Shown here piece after piece: positions 47,151-56,402 of a stretch of 64,000 nt of DNA (its first letter is position 1; each line of letters starts with the position of its first letter). The notes beneath the pieces are model-generated. The model made no database searches and was not told where the DNA came from. It saw nothing but the letters and a program-made list of their open reading frames with translations. The DNA is taken from positions 2,728,001-2,792,000 of the forward strand of contig NZ_CP047357.1 in assembly GCF_030408835.1 (NCBI RefSeq), written 5' to 3'. Source of the stretch: Corynebacterium freneyi (lineage in GTDB: Bacteria > Actinomycetota > Actinomycetes > Mycobacteriales > Mycobacteriaceae). Made by a program: the position numbers and the translations under genes.

Positions 47151-47495
47151 GTGATCGACGTTTCCGAAGAGCGTTTCGACGAGCTCGTCGACGAGGCCAT
47201 CGACCTCATCCCCGACCAGTTCCTGGATCTGATGGGCAACGTGGTCATCCTCGTCGCGGCCCGCAACCCCGAGACGCCGGATCTTTTGGGCCTGTACGAG
47301 GGAGTGCCCCTGACGGAGCGCCAGGCGAACCATTGGGGGCCGCCGGATTGCATCCACATCTACCGTGAGGCGCTGCTCGACTATTGCGCCTCGGAGTCGA
47401 TGCTGGTGGAGCAGATCCGCATCACGGTCCTCCACGAGGTGGGGCACTTTTTCGGCATGGACGAAGACGACCTCGACCGCCTCGGCTACGGGTAG
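47151..47495 (+). CDS. Small zincin-like metallopeptidase (Rv3836-like)
   Basis: A 114-residue cytoplasmic protein. TVLHEVGHFFGMDEDDLDRLGYG at the C-terminus holds the zinc-binding HExxH plus downstream Asp. NVVILVAARNPETPDLLGLYEGVPLTER is the conserved core of this DUF1025/zincin family. Start GTG at 47151 with AGAGG seven bases before; an ATG eight codons earlier is less likely because homologues start at this point. Activity on peptides is not proven for the family. A dispersed word lies in the gap before it (47092-47102). Confidence 0.87.
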   Translation: MIDVSEERFDELVDEAIDLIPDQFLDLMGNVVILVAARNPETPDLLGLYEGVPLTERQANHWGPPDCIHIYREALLDYCASESMLVEQIRITVLHEVGHFFGMDEDDLDRLGYG

Positions 47496-47521
47496 GCGGC
47501 GCCGGGGGAAAGCGGCGCGGC

Positions 47522-48298
47522 CTACTGCTCCTCGGGTTCGTGGTGCAGCTCCCCCCAGCGGGCCAGCGTCCAGGAGCCGACCTCGTCGCCGTCGCCGGCG
47601 TCGACGTCGCGCACCAGTTCCACGCGCGCGGCGTTGGGCAGGGGGTTGTCGAAGACGAACTGGCCGTCGATGCCCGACAAATGCTGCGCGATCAGGCGGA
47701 TCGCCGCACCGTGGCTCACCACGGCGATGTTGCGGCCGGCGTCGGCCGAACCGGCGGCGTCGGCGGAATCGTGGCCTTCGGCGACCAGTTTCCGCAGCAC
47801 CGGCAGGTAGCGGGAGAGGACGTCGTCGGCGGATTCACCGCCGGGGATCTTCGCGGCGGCGTCGCCGTGGAGCCAGGCGTGGAAGACCTCCATGAAGCGG
47901 CGGTGGGCGTCGAAGTCGCTGCGGCCCTCGATCTCTCCGGCCTGGACCTCGTGCAACCCGGCCTCGTGACGCAGGCGCACGCCCGGGCCCGCCAGGTGAT
48001 GCAGCCCGGCCACCGCTCCCGCGCCGGTCTGGCGGGCGCGCAGCGCATGGGACGTGACGATCTCCGTCAGCCGGTCCCACGACGGCAGCAGCACCCGGCC
48101 CAGGCGCCGCGACTGGATGATGCCCTGGTCGGTCAGCGGGGCGCCCGGCAGCGCGGTGTCCAGGATCCGGGCGATGTTGGCGTGGGTCTGACCGTGGCGG
48201 ATGAGGATCAGCCGGTCCCGGCCGCGGTGCGCCCGCCCCACCGACTCGTCGAGCGAGTGGTCCTCTCCTGCGGCGAAGTTGCCGTCGAACGTGGTCAT
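47522..48298 (-). CDS. Histidine-phosphatase family protein (phosphoglycerate mutase-like)
   Basis: A 258-residue phosphatase of the branch-1 histidine superfamily. LILIRHGQTHANIARIL has the phospho-accepting His (His35), EAGLHEVQAGEIEGRS holds the Glu acid, and VVSHGAAIRL the second His. Length and insert pattern fit Rv3837c rather than glycolytic mutase. Substrate unknown. Start ATG at 48298, overlapping the pheA stop by four bases, so the two are coupled. Confidence 0.88.
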   Translation of the reverse strand: MTTFDGNFAAGEDHSLDESVGRAHRGRDRLILIRHGQTHANIARILDTALPGAPLTDQGIIQSRRLGRVLLPSWDRLTEIVTSHALRARQTGAGAVAGLHHLAGPGVRLRHEAGLHEVQAGEIEGRSDFDAHRRFMEVFHAWLHGDAAAKIPGGESADDVLSRYLPVLRKLVAEGHDSADAAGSADAGRNIAVVSHGAAIRLIAQHLSGIDGQFVFDNPLPNAARVELVRDVDAGDGDEVGSWTLARWGELHHEPEEQ

Positions 48299-49230
48299 CG
48301 TCGCTTCCCTTCCTTCAGTTCGGCCACCCAGGCCAGCGCGTCGGCGACGTCCGGCGGTCCGACGTCGATGCTCGAGGTTCCCTGCGCGGCGGGCCACGAA
48401 CCGAGGAAGCGCAGGTCGGCGGCCCGCAGGTGCAGCGCCGCCAAGGCCGATGCCACCGCCGGATCGTCGATGTGCCCGGCGACGTCGATGTGGAACCGGT
48501 AGGTGCCCATCAATTCTCGCGTCGGCCGGGATTCGATGCGGGTGAGGTTGATGTCGCGCACGGCGAATTCGTTCATCGCGCGCATGAGCGAGCCGGGCTC
48601 GTTGCGCAGGGTGAAGCAGACGCTGGTGCGGTCGACGCCGGTGCGCGGGGTGGGCACGCCGGGGCGCCCGACAAGCACGAATCGGGTGCGGGCGCCGCGG
48701 ACGTCGGCGACGCCCTCGGCGATGGCCGCCAGGCCCAGCAGCTCCCCGGCCCGGGCGGGCGCGGCGCAGGCGTCGTGGACGCCGTCGGCGACGAGGTGGG
48801 CGGCCGCTGCGTTCGAGGATGCCGAGTGCACCTCCACGCCGGGCAGATTCGCGTCGACCCACTGCTTGACCTGCGGGTAGGCGACGGGGTGGGTGGCGAA
48901 GCTTTTCACCGACGCCGGATCCGTGCCGGGGCGGACGAGAATGGAGAACTCCACGCCGATTTCGGTTTCGCGGTAGATCTGCAGCTCCGGGCCCAGCGCC
49001 AGGGCGTCGAACGTGGGGGTCACGGCACCGTCGACGCTGTTTTCGATGGCCACGCAGGCGAAGTCGGCGTCGCCCCTGCGCACGGCGGCCAGCGCGGCGC
49101 CGGGGCTGTCGACGGGCACGGTGTCGACGGCGCTCTCGCCGGCGGGGTCGATTTCGCCGCGGCGGGCCATCGCCAGCAGGGCCGCCTCGGTGAAGGTTCC
49201 GGCGGGGCCCAGGTAGGTCACGGTGGTCAT
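48295..49230 (-). CDS. pheA: Prephenate dehydratase
   Basis: A 311-residue enzyme converting prephenate to phenylpyruvate in phenylalanine synthesis. The N-terminal dehydratase domain starts [15 protein letters not shown] and includes [23 protein letters not shown] carries the catalytic Thr. An ACT domain (about 190-270; [29 protein letters not shown]) gives phenylalanine feedback. Start ATG at 49230. Divergent from the amidase gene with 37 bases between, so their promoters overlap. Confidence 0.96.
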   Translation of the reverse strand: MTTVTYLGPAGTFTEAALLAMARRGEIDPAGESAVDTVPVDSPGAALAAVRRGDADFACVAIENSVDGAVTPTFDALALGPELQIYRETEIGVEFSILVRPGTDPASVKSFATHPVAYPQVKQWVDANLPGVEVHSASSNAAAAHLVADGVHDACAAPARAGELLGLAAIAEGVADVRGARTRFVLVGRPGVPTPRTGVDRTSVCFTLRNEPGSLMRAMNEFAVRDINLTRIESRPTRELMGTYRFHIDVAGHIDDPAVASALAALHLRAADLRFLGSWPAAQGTSSIDVGPPDVADALAWVAELKEGKRR

Positions 49231-49253
49231 GCCCACCAGCCTAAGTGTGCGGA

Positions 49254-49268
49254 TAGACTTTCGCCCCA
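49254..49268 (+). promoter_or_regulatory. Probable leaderless promoter of the amidase gene
   Basis: TAGACT at 49254-49259 fits an actinobacterial -10 (TANNNT), and the ATG at 49268 is eight bases downstream, where transcription would start. No ribosome site precedes the ATG. Confidence 0.5.
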
Positions 49269-50719
49269 TGATCGTCGAACCCCCCGTCACCAACGCCGGC
49301 CGCGGTGCCGCCCGCAGCGCCGGGAGCATCGTCGCGGCGGTGACGGCGGGCGAGGAGTCGGCGACCGAATTGGCGTCGCGGGCGGTCGACGCCCTGGTGG
49401 GCCGCCCGGAGGACACGGGCGTGGCCACGTTGACGTCGAATCTGGCGGAGGTAACGGCGGCTGCGGTGGACCGGCGGCTGCGCGACCCTTCCGCGCAGCG
49501 CGCGTCCGGGCCGGGTTCGCGTGACGACGCCCGCCGCCTGACCGGTCTGCCCGTCGCCGTCAAGGATCTGTACCCGATCAGCGGGGTGACCTGCACCCTC
49601 GGGTCGTCCCGGTTGGCGCGGACCGCGGAGCACACGGCGGATCCGGTGGTTCGCCTGCTGGCCCGCGGTGCGACGATTCCCGCCACGACGGCGACGTCGG
49701 AGATGGGTGCGACGGCCTACACCGAGCCGACGGACCTGCCCGCGCCGGACAATCCGCTGCGTCCCGGGCGCACGCCGGGCGGGTCGTCGGGTGGTTCCGC
49801 CGTGGCGGTGGCGTCGGGTGCGGTGGCGGCGGCGTTGGGATCCGACGGCGGCGGTTCCATTCGCGTTCCGGCGGCCTCGTGCGGGCTGGTGGGTTTGAAG
49901 CCGGCGCACGACATCCTCGGGGGGCGTTTGGCCACGGCCGGTTTTCTGACGCGTTCGCTTGACGACGCCGCCCTCCTGGCCAACCTGCCCTCCCCGTCGC
50001 AGTCGCCGACTCGCGACGACGCTGGACGGGTGGCCGGACCGCGCACCGGCCACCTGCGCATCGGGGTGACGGTGGCGCCGTTCCATGCCGAGGTCGCCGT
50101 GGCGCGGCATTGGCGCGATGCCGCGCTGGCCGCCGCGGACCGCCTGTCCGACGCCGGGCACGAGGTCGTGGAGGTCCCCGCGCCGTATCCGCCGGAGGGC
50201 CCGGATGTTTTCCATACGTTCACAGAGGTCATGACGTATTTCGCGTCGCGGTTGCCGGACGACGATTTCTCGTCGATGGTCCGGTGGATCCGCGAGCGCG
50301 GCTCGATCGTCTCCGATGACGTCGCCGCCGGACACCACCGCACGCGGTTGGGATTGGGCGCGGCGATCCGTAACCGATGGGACGTCGATGCGGTGGTCAC
50401 TCCGACGCTCGCGTTCGATCCGCCGCCGATCGGGCATTTCGCCGCGATGGAGCCGCAGGACAACTTCCTGGCGCAGACCGAGTGGACTCCGTGGCTGTCG
50501 CTGTGGAACCTCACCGGCTGGGCGGGGCTGTCGGTGCCCTTCGGCGGCTCCGGGGCGTCGGTTCACCTCGGGGCGGTGCACTGCGACGCGGCCACGCTGC
50601 TGCGTCTGGCCGCCGACCTGGTGGACCCGCTGGCCGATCTTCACTCCATCGAACGCGACCTGGCCGACCGACGCCGGGGGCTCTCCGGGCGCCGCCGGGA
50701 CAACGGCGTGGCGCGATGA
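49268..50719 (+). CDS. Amidase-signature-family hydrolase
   Basis: A 483-residue amidase-signature enzyme. The Ser-cisSer-Lys triad is visible: Lys in [12 protein letters not shown] (about residue 97) and the two Ser in [16 protein letters not shown] and [23 protein letters not shown]. The frame upstream of 49268 lacks a ribosome site. Amidase-family members hydrolyse varied amides; the GatA role is unlikely because no gatB/gatC lie nearby. The next gene starts within its stop (ATGA). A dispersed word lies inside at 49957-49967 (read as SLDDA). Confidence 0.88.
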   Translation: MIVEPPVTNAGRGAARSAGSIVAAVTAGEESATELASRAVDALVGRPEDTGVATLTSNLAEVTAAAVDRRLRDPSAQRASGPGSRDDARRLTGLPVAVKDLYPISGVTCTLGSSRLARTAEHTADPVVRLLARGATIPATTATSEMGATAYTEPTDLPAPDNPLRPGRTPGGSSGGSAVAVASGAVAAALGSDGGGSIRVPAASCGLVGLKPAHDILGGRLATAGFLTRSLDDAALLANLPSPSQSPTRDDAGRVAGPRTGHLRIGVTVAPFHAEVAVARHWRDAALAAADRLSDAGHEVVEVPAPYPPEGPDVFHTFTEVMTYFASRLPDDDFSSMVRWIRERGSIVSDDVAAGHHRTRLGLGAAIRNRWDVDAVVTPTLAFDPPPIGHFAAMEPQDNFLAQTEWTPWLSLWNLTGWAGLSVPFGGSGASVHLGAVHCDAATLLRLAADLVDPLADLHSIERDLADRRRGLSGRRRDNGVAR

Positions 50720-51513
50720 CGGAGGCGTCGTCACGCGGCAACCGCACGCCAACGCCGCGCCGGCTCAAAGCGGAGATCCTGGTCGTGCTGGCCGTGACGT
50801 TCGGCACTTCGGCCCTCAGCGCGATCGTGCGGCTCATCGGCGCCCTGGTCGGGGGTTCGCTGCGGGATCAGCCGGTGTCGCTCAACGATGCGCTGGCGGA
50901 TGACCCGTGGTTCAACGGCGCGCTGCATCTGGTCCGCATCGTCGGACTGCTCGCGTGGGGCGGTCTGGCGTGGTACCTGCTGCGCGCCGACGGCATCCGG
51001 TCCATGCCCGGCCGCATGCGCGCCGGTGATTGGGCGTGGGGCGCGGGCCTGGCGGCGCTGATCGGCATCCCCGGGCTGGCGTTGTACGTCCTCGGCGTCG
51101 CGGCGGGATTCGGCAGGCCGATCGATCCGGCGGCGATGGGCGTCACCGCCGTCACCGTCGTGCCGCTGCTGGGTTGGGCCGCGGCGAATGCGGTCGCAGA
51201 AGAGTTCGTCGTCGTCGGCTGGCTGGTGGTGCGGTTGCGGCAGTTGTGGGGCGGGGATTTGCATGACGACGCCCGCCTGACGCGCAGAACCGTCGCATCG
51301 ATCATCGCGGCGTCGGCCCTGCTGCGCGGGGCGTACCACCTGTATCAGGGCGTGGGCGCGGGGGTCGGCAACGTCGTGATGGGCGTCGTCTTCGCCGCGT
51401 GGTTCCTGCGCACCGGACGCGTGTGGCCGCTGGTCATCGCGCATTTCCTCATCGACGCCGTGGCGTTTACCGGATACCCGCTGGTGGCGCCGTGGCTGGA
51501 GTCGCTGGTCTGA
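50716..51513 (+). CDS. CPBP-family intramembrane metalloprotease
   Basis: A 265-residue membrane protein with about seven segments. Motif 1 is [17 protein letters not shown] (Glu-Glu pair about residue 161), motif 2 is [11 protein letters not shown] with His, and motif 3 is VIAHFLIDA. Relatives are Rce1/CAAX proteases, some for bacteriocin self-protection, others for protein maturation. The ATG overlaps the amidase stop by four bases, so they are co-translated. Target unknown. Confidence 0.86.
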   Translation: MTEASSRGNRTPTPRRLKAEILVVLAVTFGTSALSAIVRLIGALVGGSLRDQPVSLNDALADDPWFNGALHLVRIVGLLAWGGLAWYLLRADGIRSMPGRMRAGDWAWGAGLAALIGIPGLALYVLGVAAGFGRPIDPAAMGVTAVTVVPLLGWAAANAVAEEFVVVGWLVVRLRQLWGGDLHDDARLTRRTVASIIAASALLRGAYHLYQGVGAGVGNVVMGVVFAAWFLRTGRVWPLVIAHFLIDAVAFTGYPLVAPWLESLV

Positions 51514-51578
51514 CTCCCGTATCCCGATGGCGGCCGACCGGGCCCCGGAAGTAGTCGGGCTCCAGAAGTAGTCGGACC

Positions 51579-52169
51579 CTAGAAGTAGATGCCGTGCTCG
51601 GCGAACCACGGCTCCGGGTCGACCGGGGTGCTGCCGTCGGGGTGAATCTCGAAGTGCAGGTGCGAGCCGGTGGAGTGGCCGCGGTTGCCCATGCCCGCGA
51701 TGTACTCGCCGGCGCCGACGGTCTGGCCGACGCTGACGCTGAGGGTTTCCATGTGACCGTAGACGGACACGGAGCCGTCGTTGTGGCGGATGCGGATCCA
51801 GTTGCCGAAGCCGGAGGCCGGTCCGGAATCGATCACGGTGCCGGACATGACGGCGTAGATCGGGGTGCCGACGGAGTTGGCGATGTCGATGCCGTTGTGC
51901 ATGCGACCCCAGCGGGGGCCGTAGCCGGAGGTCAGCTCGCCGGCCGCGGGGCGCACGACGGTGTTGGTCACGGCGGCCGGGGCCATGTCGGTGTTGAAGG
52001 TGCCGTCGACGACGTCCTGCACGATCGAGCCGACGCCGGGCATCGGGGCGGCGCCCGCGGCGGGAACGCTGCCGGCGGTGGCGATGCCCGCGAAGGCGGC
52101 GATCATCGCGATGTTGCGCTTGGCGATCTTCAGGGAGCTGACCTTGCGGTGACGTCCGGTGTAACCCAT
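51579..52169 (-). CDS. Exported M23-family peptidoglycan endopeptidase
   Basis: A 196-residue exported protein with a signal peptide (IAMIAAFAGIATAGSVPAAGA). The LytM domain has both zinc motifs: GRMHNGIDIA (HxxxD, about residue 93) and GSHLHFEIHPDG (HxH, about 172), so it should be an active endopeptidase. Length and layout match C. glutamicum MepA-type proteins, which MtrA represses. A possible MtrA box lies 46-62 bases before the ATG. Two GTG-poor gaps around the gene suggest it is alone. Confidence 0.9.
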   Translation of the reverse strand: MGYTGRHRKVSSLKIAKRNIAMIAAFAGIATAGSVPAAGAAPMPGVGSIVQDVVDGTFNTDMAPAAVTNTVVRPAAGELTSGYGPRWGRMHNGIDIANSVGTPIYAVMSGTVIDSGPASGFGNWIRIRHNDGSVSVYGHMETLSVSVGQTVGAGEYIAGMGNRGHSTGSHLHFEIHPDGSTPVDPEPWFAEHGIYF

Positions 52170-52489
52170 GAGTTGACTTTCTGATCGTTGAGGAGCATGT
52201 CGTGAAGGACGGTTCGTAACCGCCCCGTTATCAAGTCGTGATCACCGTAGGGTCGAGCCGGGGACATGTCCACCTTCTGCGCGGAACCGTGAAAATTCGA
52301 CCACCCCCGCCGAAATGTGCCCGCCGCAGAAACCAACCGGCACGTGCGAAAACGCCGTCAGATAACGAAAAGATCACATCCCCCCGGGTGAATGCCGCTC
52401 ACTAAACGCCGCTTCATCACGGCCCGGTAACGGTACGCAAAACCCGCAAATGGCCCCTGACCTCATGTTTCACATGCGTCACATGCGCC
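52170..52489. other. Intergenic region upstream of M23 peptidase
   Basis: 320 bases, the AT-richest gap at this end. It holds the possible MtrA box (52215-52231), a second GATAACG (near 52361), GGTAACGGTACG (near 52427) and tandem CACATGCG (52471-52487) beside the stop of the next gene. No gene seen. Confidence 0.5.
52215..52231 (-). promoter_or_regulatory. Probable MtrA box upstream of M23 peptidase
   Basis: On the minus strand ATAACG, five bases, GTTACG: two half-sites in direct repeat with 11-base periodicity, the layout known for actinobacterial MtrA (GTNACG-like halves five bases apart). It lies 46-62 bases before the start. Confidence 0.5.
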
Positions 52490-53950
52490 TCAGGAGTGGT
52501 CGTCGATTGCGCCTCGAATCCGCTCCTGCAACGCCCTGCCCGCACGACGCACCGTCACCGCGGCCTTGGTCAACCCTTCGACGACCGGATGAACCGGATA
52601 CGCCACCTCGACCGTCGCGGCCTTCGCCACCCGGTTGCTCTCCACCGCCGCGTCCGAGATCCCCGGGCCGGGCTCGGCGACCGCGACGTCGTCAAGCGAA
52701 ACCACCGGCCACCGGCTGCCAGCCGCCACCACCGACCCATGCTTGACGGAGTAGTAGCCGTGCACGTGCACGTCCAGCGCCACACCCGACGCGCCGCGCG
52801 CCGCCGCAATGAGATGCGGATGAAAACGCGTGGTCAACCACCGCTGGCCCGGCCGCGCCGGCAGGCCCCGATCCCACAACTCCGCGAAACGCACCACGTG
52901 CGCCCCCTCGGCCAGATCCGGGGCACGATGCTCGATCCGGTGCCACACCCGCACATCGACGTGCGGAATCGCCTCGACCACCGCGATATCGCGACCGGAC
53001 ACCGGGCGCCCGTCGACCTCCCAACCGCGCAACACATCGATCACGGCGTCGGCGAGGGCGGCCGCGGAGTCCTCGGTGACAGGGGCCTCGGCCACGGAGT
53101 TATCGCCGGACTCGTGGGACTCACGGGACTCGTCGGTCCCGCCCTCGGCGTCACGGCCCGCGAGCAGATCACCCTGCAGGCACAACACGATCGGCCGCGC
53201 CCGGCCCGGCGTGCCCTCCCCCGCACCGAGGCCGTTGTCCTCCAGGTCGCCGGAGGCGAGCACCACCCACGCGTCATCGCCCGAGTACGTAATGCGGGTG
53301 GCGGCCCCCGAAGCCTCCGCACCATCACCGCCGACCGCGGCCCGCGCGATGGATTCCGACGCCTCGTCGCGCACGTCGATGAGGTCGAAGCGGGGCCAGA
53401 TGCGGTGCATCGACTCGTCGTAAAGCCCCGCCGGCGCCAACCCCATGCCCGTGGCCAGCAGCCGCACCGCGCCCCGACCCCCGCGGGCGGCCCGCGATTG
53501 CTCCGCGACGGCCGACGCCGCGGCGAGGACCACCGACTTGTCGGGCCAGATGTCGTTGACCCAGCCGCCGCCGAGGGCGTGAATCGTCGACGCCGAGCGC
53601 AGCAGACCCAGCCCGGCCTCCAGGTGCGGTGCGACGGTGCCGAGGACGCGATGGTCGACCGCCGCCTCCTCCGCCCGGCGCGCCGCATCCGCCCAATGCC
53701 GGTCGCCCTCCGGAATGCCGTGGCGGGCGGCCTCGGCCAGGCGGAACAGCGTGTCCGTCACGGTCAGCCGCGGGTGCAGCCCCGCATGCAGCACGCCGAC
53801 CATCCCCGGATCAGGGCAATCCAGCACGACGCGCGACCGCGGGCGACGCCGCGCCAGGGTGCGCAGCCAGGCCGCGGCGATGTACTCGTCGCCGAAATTC
53901 GGGTGGCCCGTCGGCGCAACGAGATAGATGACGTCATCGTGGGCGTGCAT
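52490..53950 (-). CDS. Polysaccharide pyruvyl transferase family protein
   Basis: A 486-residue soluble enzyme of the PS_pyruv_trans family (pfam04230, by recall). The N-terminal motif GHPNFGDEYIAAAWLRTL and the mid IHALGGGWVNDIWPD are family marks, as is TRFHPHLIAAARGASG with the catalytic His pair. Pyruvyl transferases move pyruvate from PEP onto sugars in wall or capsule polymers, as CsaB does for S-layer anchoring. Residues about 255-300 are an acidic insert. The gene is isolated, between an M23 peptidase and an FN3K-like gene. Exact acceptor unknown. Confidence 0.8.
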   Translation of the reverse strand: MHAHDDVIYLVAPTGHPNFGDEYIAAAWLRTLARRRPRSRVVLDCPDPGMVGVLHAGLHPRLTVTDTLFRLAEAARHGIPEGDRHWADAARRAEEAAVDHRVLGTVAPHLEAGLGLLRSASTIHALGGGWVNDIWPDKSVVLAAASAVAEQSRAARGGRGAVRLLATGMGLAPAGLYDESMHRIWPRFDLIDVRDEASESIARAAVGGDGAEASGAATRITYSGDDAWVVLASGDLEDNGLGAGEGTPGRARPIVLCLQGDLLAGRDAEGGTDESRESHESGDNSVAEAPVTEDSAAALADAVIDVLRGWEVDGRPVSGRDIAVVEAIPHVDVRVWHRIEHRAPDLAEGAHVVRFAELWDRGLPARPGQRWLTTRFHPHLIAAARGASGVALDVHVHGYYSVKHGSVVAAGSRWPVVSLDDVAVAEPGPGISDAAVESNRVAKAATVEVAYPVHPVVEGLTKAAVTVRRAGRALQERIRGAIDDHS

Positions 53951-53986
53951 GCCCCAACGGTACGTGCGCCGCGGGCCTGCGCCGGG

Positions 53987-54814
53987 CTACGCGTACCGTT
54001 TCGCGATGTTCAGCGCCTGCCCCGCGTACCCGCCGCCGAAAAGCACCGCATGCATGAGCACCGCATAGAGGCGGTGCAGCGGCGCCCGTTCCTCGCGGCC
54101 CGGCAGCGGGTGAACCGACTCGTAGCCGGCGATGATGTCGTCGAGGTGCGGCGTCCCGAACATCCCGAGCATCGCCAGGTCCTCCTCGCGGTGTCCTCCG
54201 TGCGCGGCGGGGTCGATGAGGATCGCCCCGGCGTCATCCCACATCAGGTTGCCCCACCACAGGTCGCCGTGAACGCGGGCGGGGGCTTCGTCGTCGTCGA
54301 ACTCGCCGTCGAGCAGCTTCTCGATGAGCCGCTCGAACACGGCCAGTTCCGACGGCGCGTAACAGCCGGGGCGCCGGGCGAGTTCGGCGACGGCGGGGGC
54401 GATGCGGTCGTGGGCCCAGAATTGCCCGAATCGCGTGCGCGGCGTCAGTCGCATGGTCCGGGGGTCGTCGAGCGGCCCGAACCAGCCGTCGCGTTCCCAC
54501 CCCTCGGGCGGCGCGCCGAATGCGGGGGCTCCGGCGTCGTGCGTGCGGGCGAGGGCTTCGCCGAACTCCCGCGCCTTGCACGCCGACGCCCGCCCCGCCG
54601 AGATTTTGCGCAGAACCAGCTTGTTGCGGCCCACCTCGACGACGTCGACGACCCGCGCTCCGCCGTCGGCTTCGGGCTCCTTCAGCCATCGCAGGCCGGC
54701 GGCTTCGAGGGCGAAGAACCCGGCGGGCGCACCGGGGCGGGCCTTGACGTGGGTGGCGTCTGCGGCTTTCGCGGCCGGGCGTTCCCACCCGGTTTCGGAG
54801 CGTTTCGCGAACAT
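53987..54814 (-). CDS. Fructosamine kinase-family protein
   Basis: A 275-residue protein of the FN3K/aminoglycoside-kinase fold. VHGDLWWGNLMW (about residue 181) is the catalytic loop with Asp and Asn, and LIDPAAHGGHREEDLAMLGMFG is the metal-binding DPA and family signature. It phosphorylates glycated amines to let them fall apart. The Lys-Glu of the N-lobe is in KLVLRKISAGRASACKAREFGEALARTH. Start ATG at 54814. Divergent from the LCP gene. Confidence 0.85.
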   Translation of the reverse strand: MFAKRSETGWERPAAKAADATHVKARPGAPAGFFALEAAGLRWLKEPEADGGARVVDVVEVGRNKLVLRKISAGRASACKAREFGEALARTHDAGAPAFGAPPEGWERDGWFGPLDDPRTMRLTPRTRFGQFWAHDRIAPAVAELARRPGCYAPSELAVFERLIEKLLDGEFDDDEAPARVHGDLWWGNLMWDDAGAILIDPAAHGGHREEDLAMLGMFGTPHLDDIIAGYESVHPLPGREERAPLHRLYAVLMHAVLFGGGYAGQALNIAKRYA

Positions 54815-54868
54815 GGGTACAGGATAATCGCGTCCCGGCGCCCGTTATCCCCCATCCCCGACCTGCCC

Positions 54869-54883
54869 TATTGTCTTTAGCCA
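54869..54883 (+). promoter_or_regulatory. Probable leaderless promoter of the LCP gene
   Basis: TATTGT (54869-54874) as -10 with the ATG eight bases after it, and no ribosome site before the ATG. The same layout is seen upstream of the amidase and RNA ligase genes. Confidence 0.45.
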
Positions 54884-56361
54884 TGGATGGAAGCGATCAG
54901 CCCCGCGACGACCGCGAGATCGTGCGCGGCCGCGACGGCAAGCCCCTGCGCGACAGGTACGGCCGTCCCATTTACCGGCGGTCGGCGCAGCCGCGCCGCG
55001 ATGCTTCCCCGGCCGATGACCGGCGGCAACGCTTCTCCGGGCGTCCGCGCACTCCCGAGGGATACCTGACCCGGGCCGACGTCGAGGAGCTGCGCCGCCT
55101 GCGCGAACGGGGCCTGCGCCCCGGCGAGGGCCGTCACGCCGAACCCCGCCGGCGCCCCGCCCCTTCCGATGCGCCGCCACGCCGTCCCCGCTCCTCCGAC
55201 ACCCGGGTGTTCCAGCGGCCCGACGATCTCCGCGGCGACCGCCCCCTCTACCGGGGCCAGGACGATCCCCGCTTCCCGCCCCGCGGCTACGACCCCGACC
55301 GCGGCTACTCCGACCACCCCGACCGGCCCCGCGGCGATCGCACGCGCCGGCTCGACGATTACGACGCCCGCGACGACGCAGCCCGAAGGCGTGGACGTGG
55401 ACGTCGCAAAGCACTGGACGACGGACGCCGACCCGACCGCCGCCCCCGCAACCGCAGGCCCCGCAACCTCGGCTTCACCATCAAATCGTTCCTGCTGGTG
55501 CTGCTCCTCGTCGCCGGCGCCGGCGCAATGTGGGTCGACTTCAACCTCAACCGCGTCGACGCATTCCCCGACGGAGACCGCCCCGGACGAACCATGGCCA
55601 GCAACTGGCTCATCGTCGGCTCCGACTCCCGCGACGGACTCACCGACGAAGACGCCGCCAACCTCGCCACCGGCGCCGGCGACTTCGGCCAACGCACCGA
55701 CACCATCATGATCGCCCACTTCCCCCTCGTCGGAAAGGGCCGCCTGGTGTCGCTGCCCCGCGACTCCTACGTCGACATCCCCGGGTACGGGCAAAACAAG
55801 ATCAACGCCGCCTACTCCTTCGGCGGCGCCCGACTCCTCGCCGAAACCATCGAGCACAACACCGGCATCCGCATCGACCACTACGCCGAAATCGGCTTCG
55901 GCGGATTCGCCTCCATCGTCGACGCCATGGGCGGCATCGAAATGTGCCCCACCGAGGCCATCCAAGACCCCCTCGCCGGCCTCGACATCGACGCCGGCTG
56001 CCAGAAATTCGACGGCGTCACCGGCCTCGGCTACGTCCGCACCCGCGCCACCGCCCAAGGCGACCTCGACCGCGTCGCCCGCCAGCGCGAATTCATGGGT
56101 GCGATGGTCGACCGCGTCTCCTCCCCCGCCGTGTGGCTCAACCCCTGGCGCTGGTACCGCCTCGGCTCCACGGGCGCCAAGGCCCTCACCGTCGACTCCG
56201 GCGACCACGTCTGGCACCTCGGATGGCTGATGCTGCGGATGGCGCTGGGCACCGAATCCGAGACCGTCCCCACCGCCGGGACCATGGACACCGGGCACGC
56301 CGGCAACGTCCTGCTGTGGGATGACGCGGCGGCCCCCGCCTTCTTCGACGAATTGAAGTAG
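54883..56361 (+). CDS. LytR-CpsA-Psr family wall-polymer ligase (LcpB-like)
   Basis: A 492-residue membrane protein. A 190-residue Arg/Pro/Asp-rich cytoplasmic tail precedes one membrane segment (about 196-218). The external LCP domain (about 240-400) has the pyrophosphate-binding Arg and Asp residues: TDTIMIAHFPLVGKGRLVSLPRDSYVDIPG, KINAAYSFGGARLLAETIEHNTGI and FGGFASIVDAMGGIEMC. LCP proteins in mycolate bacteria ligate arabinogalactan to peptidoglycan; C. glutamicum has LcpA (main) and LcpB (cg3210), and this gene fits the latter by neighbours. ATG at 54883; a TTG four codons earlier is less likely. Confidence 0.88.
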   Translation: MDGSDQPRDDREIVRGRDGKPLRDRYGRPIYRRSAQPRRDASPADDRRQRFSGRPRTPEGYLTRADVEELRRLRERGLRPGEGRHAEPRRRPAPSDAPPRRPRSSDTRVFQRPDDLRGDRPLYRGQDDPRFPPRGYDPDRGYSDHPDRPRGDRTRRLDDYDARDDAARRRGRGRRKALDDGRRPDRRPRNRRPRNLGFTIKSFLLVLLLVAGAGAMWVDFNLNRVDAFPDGDRPGRTMASNWLIVGSDSRDGLTDEDAANLATGAGDFGQRTDTIMIAHFPLVGKGRLVSLPRDSYVDIPGYGQNKINAAYSFGGARLLAETIEHNTGIRIDHYAEIGFGGFASIVDAMGGIEMCPTEAIQDPLAGLDIDAGCQKFDGVTGLGYVRTRATAQGDLDRVARQREFMGAMVDRVSSPAVWLNPWRWYRLGSTGAKALTVDSGDHVWHLGWLMLRMALGTESETVPTAGTMDTGHAGNVLLWDDAAAPAFFDELK

Positions 56362-56402
56362 GCGGGGACGGAGCGGTTCGGCCGGACGTGGCCCGACGTG
56401 GC

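Noticed and set aside
52471..52487. Tandem CACATGCG beside the pyruvyl transferase stop
   Set aside because: Only two short copies, next to the stop, with no symmetry or shared occurrence; too weak to call.
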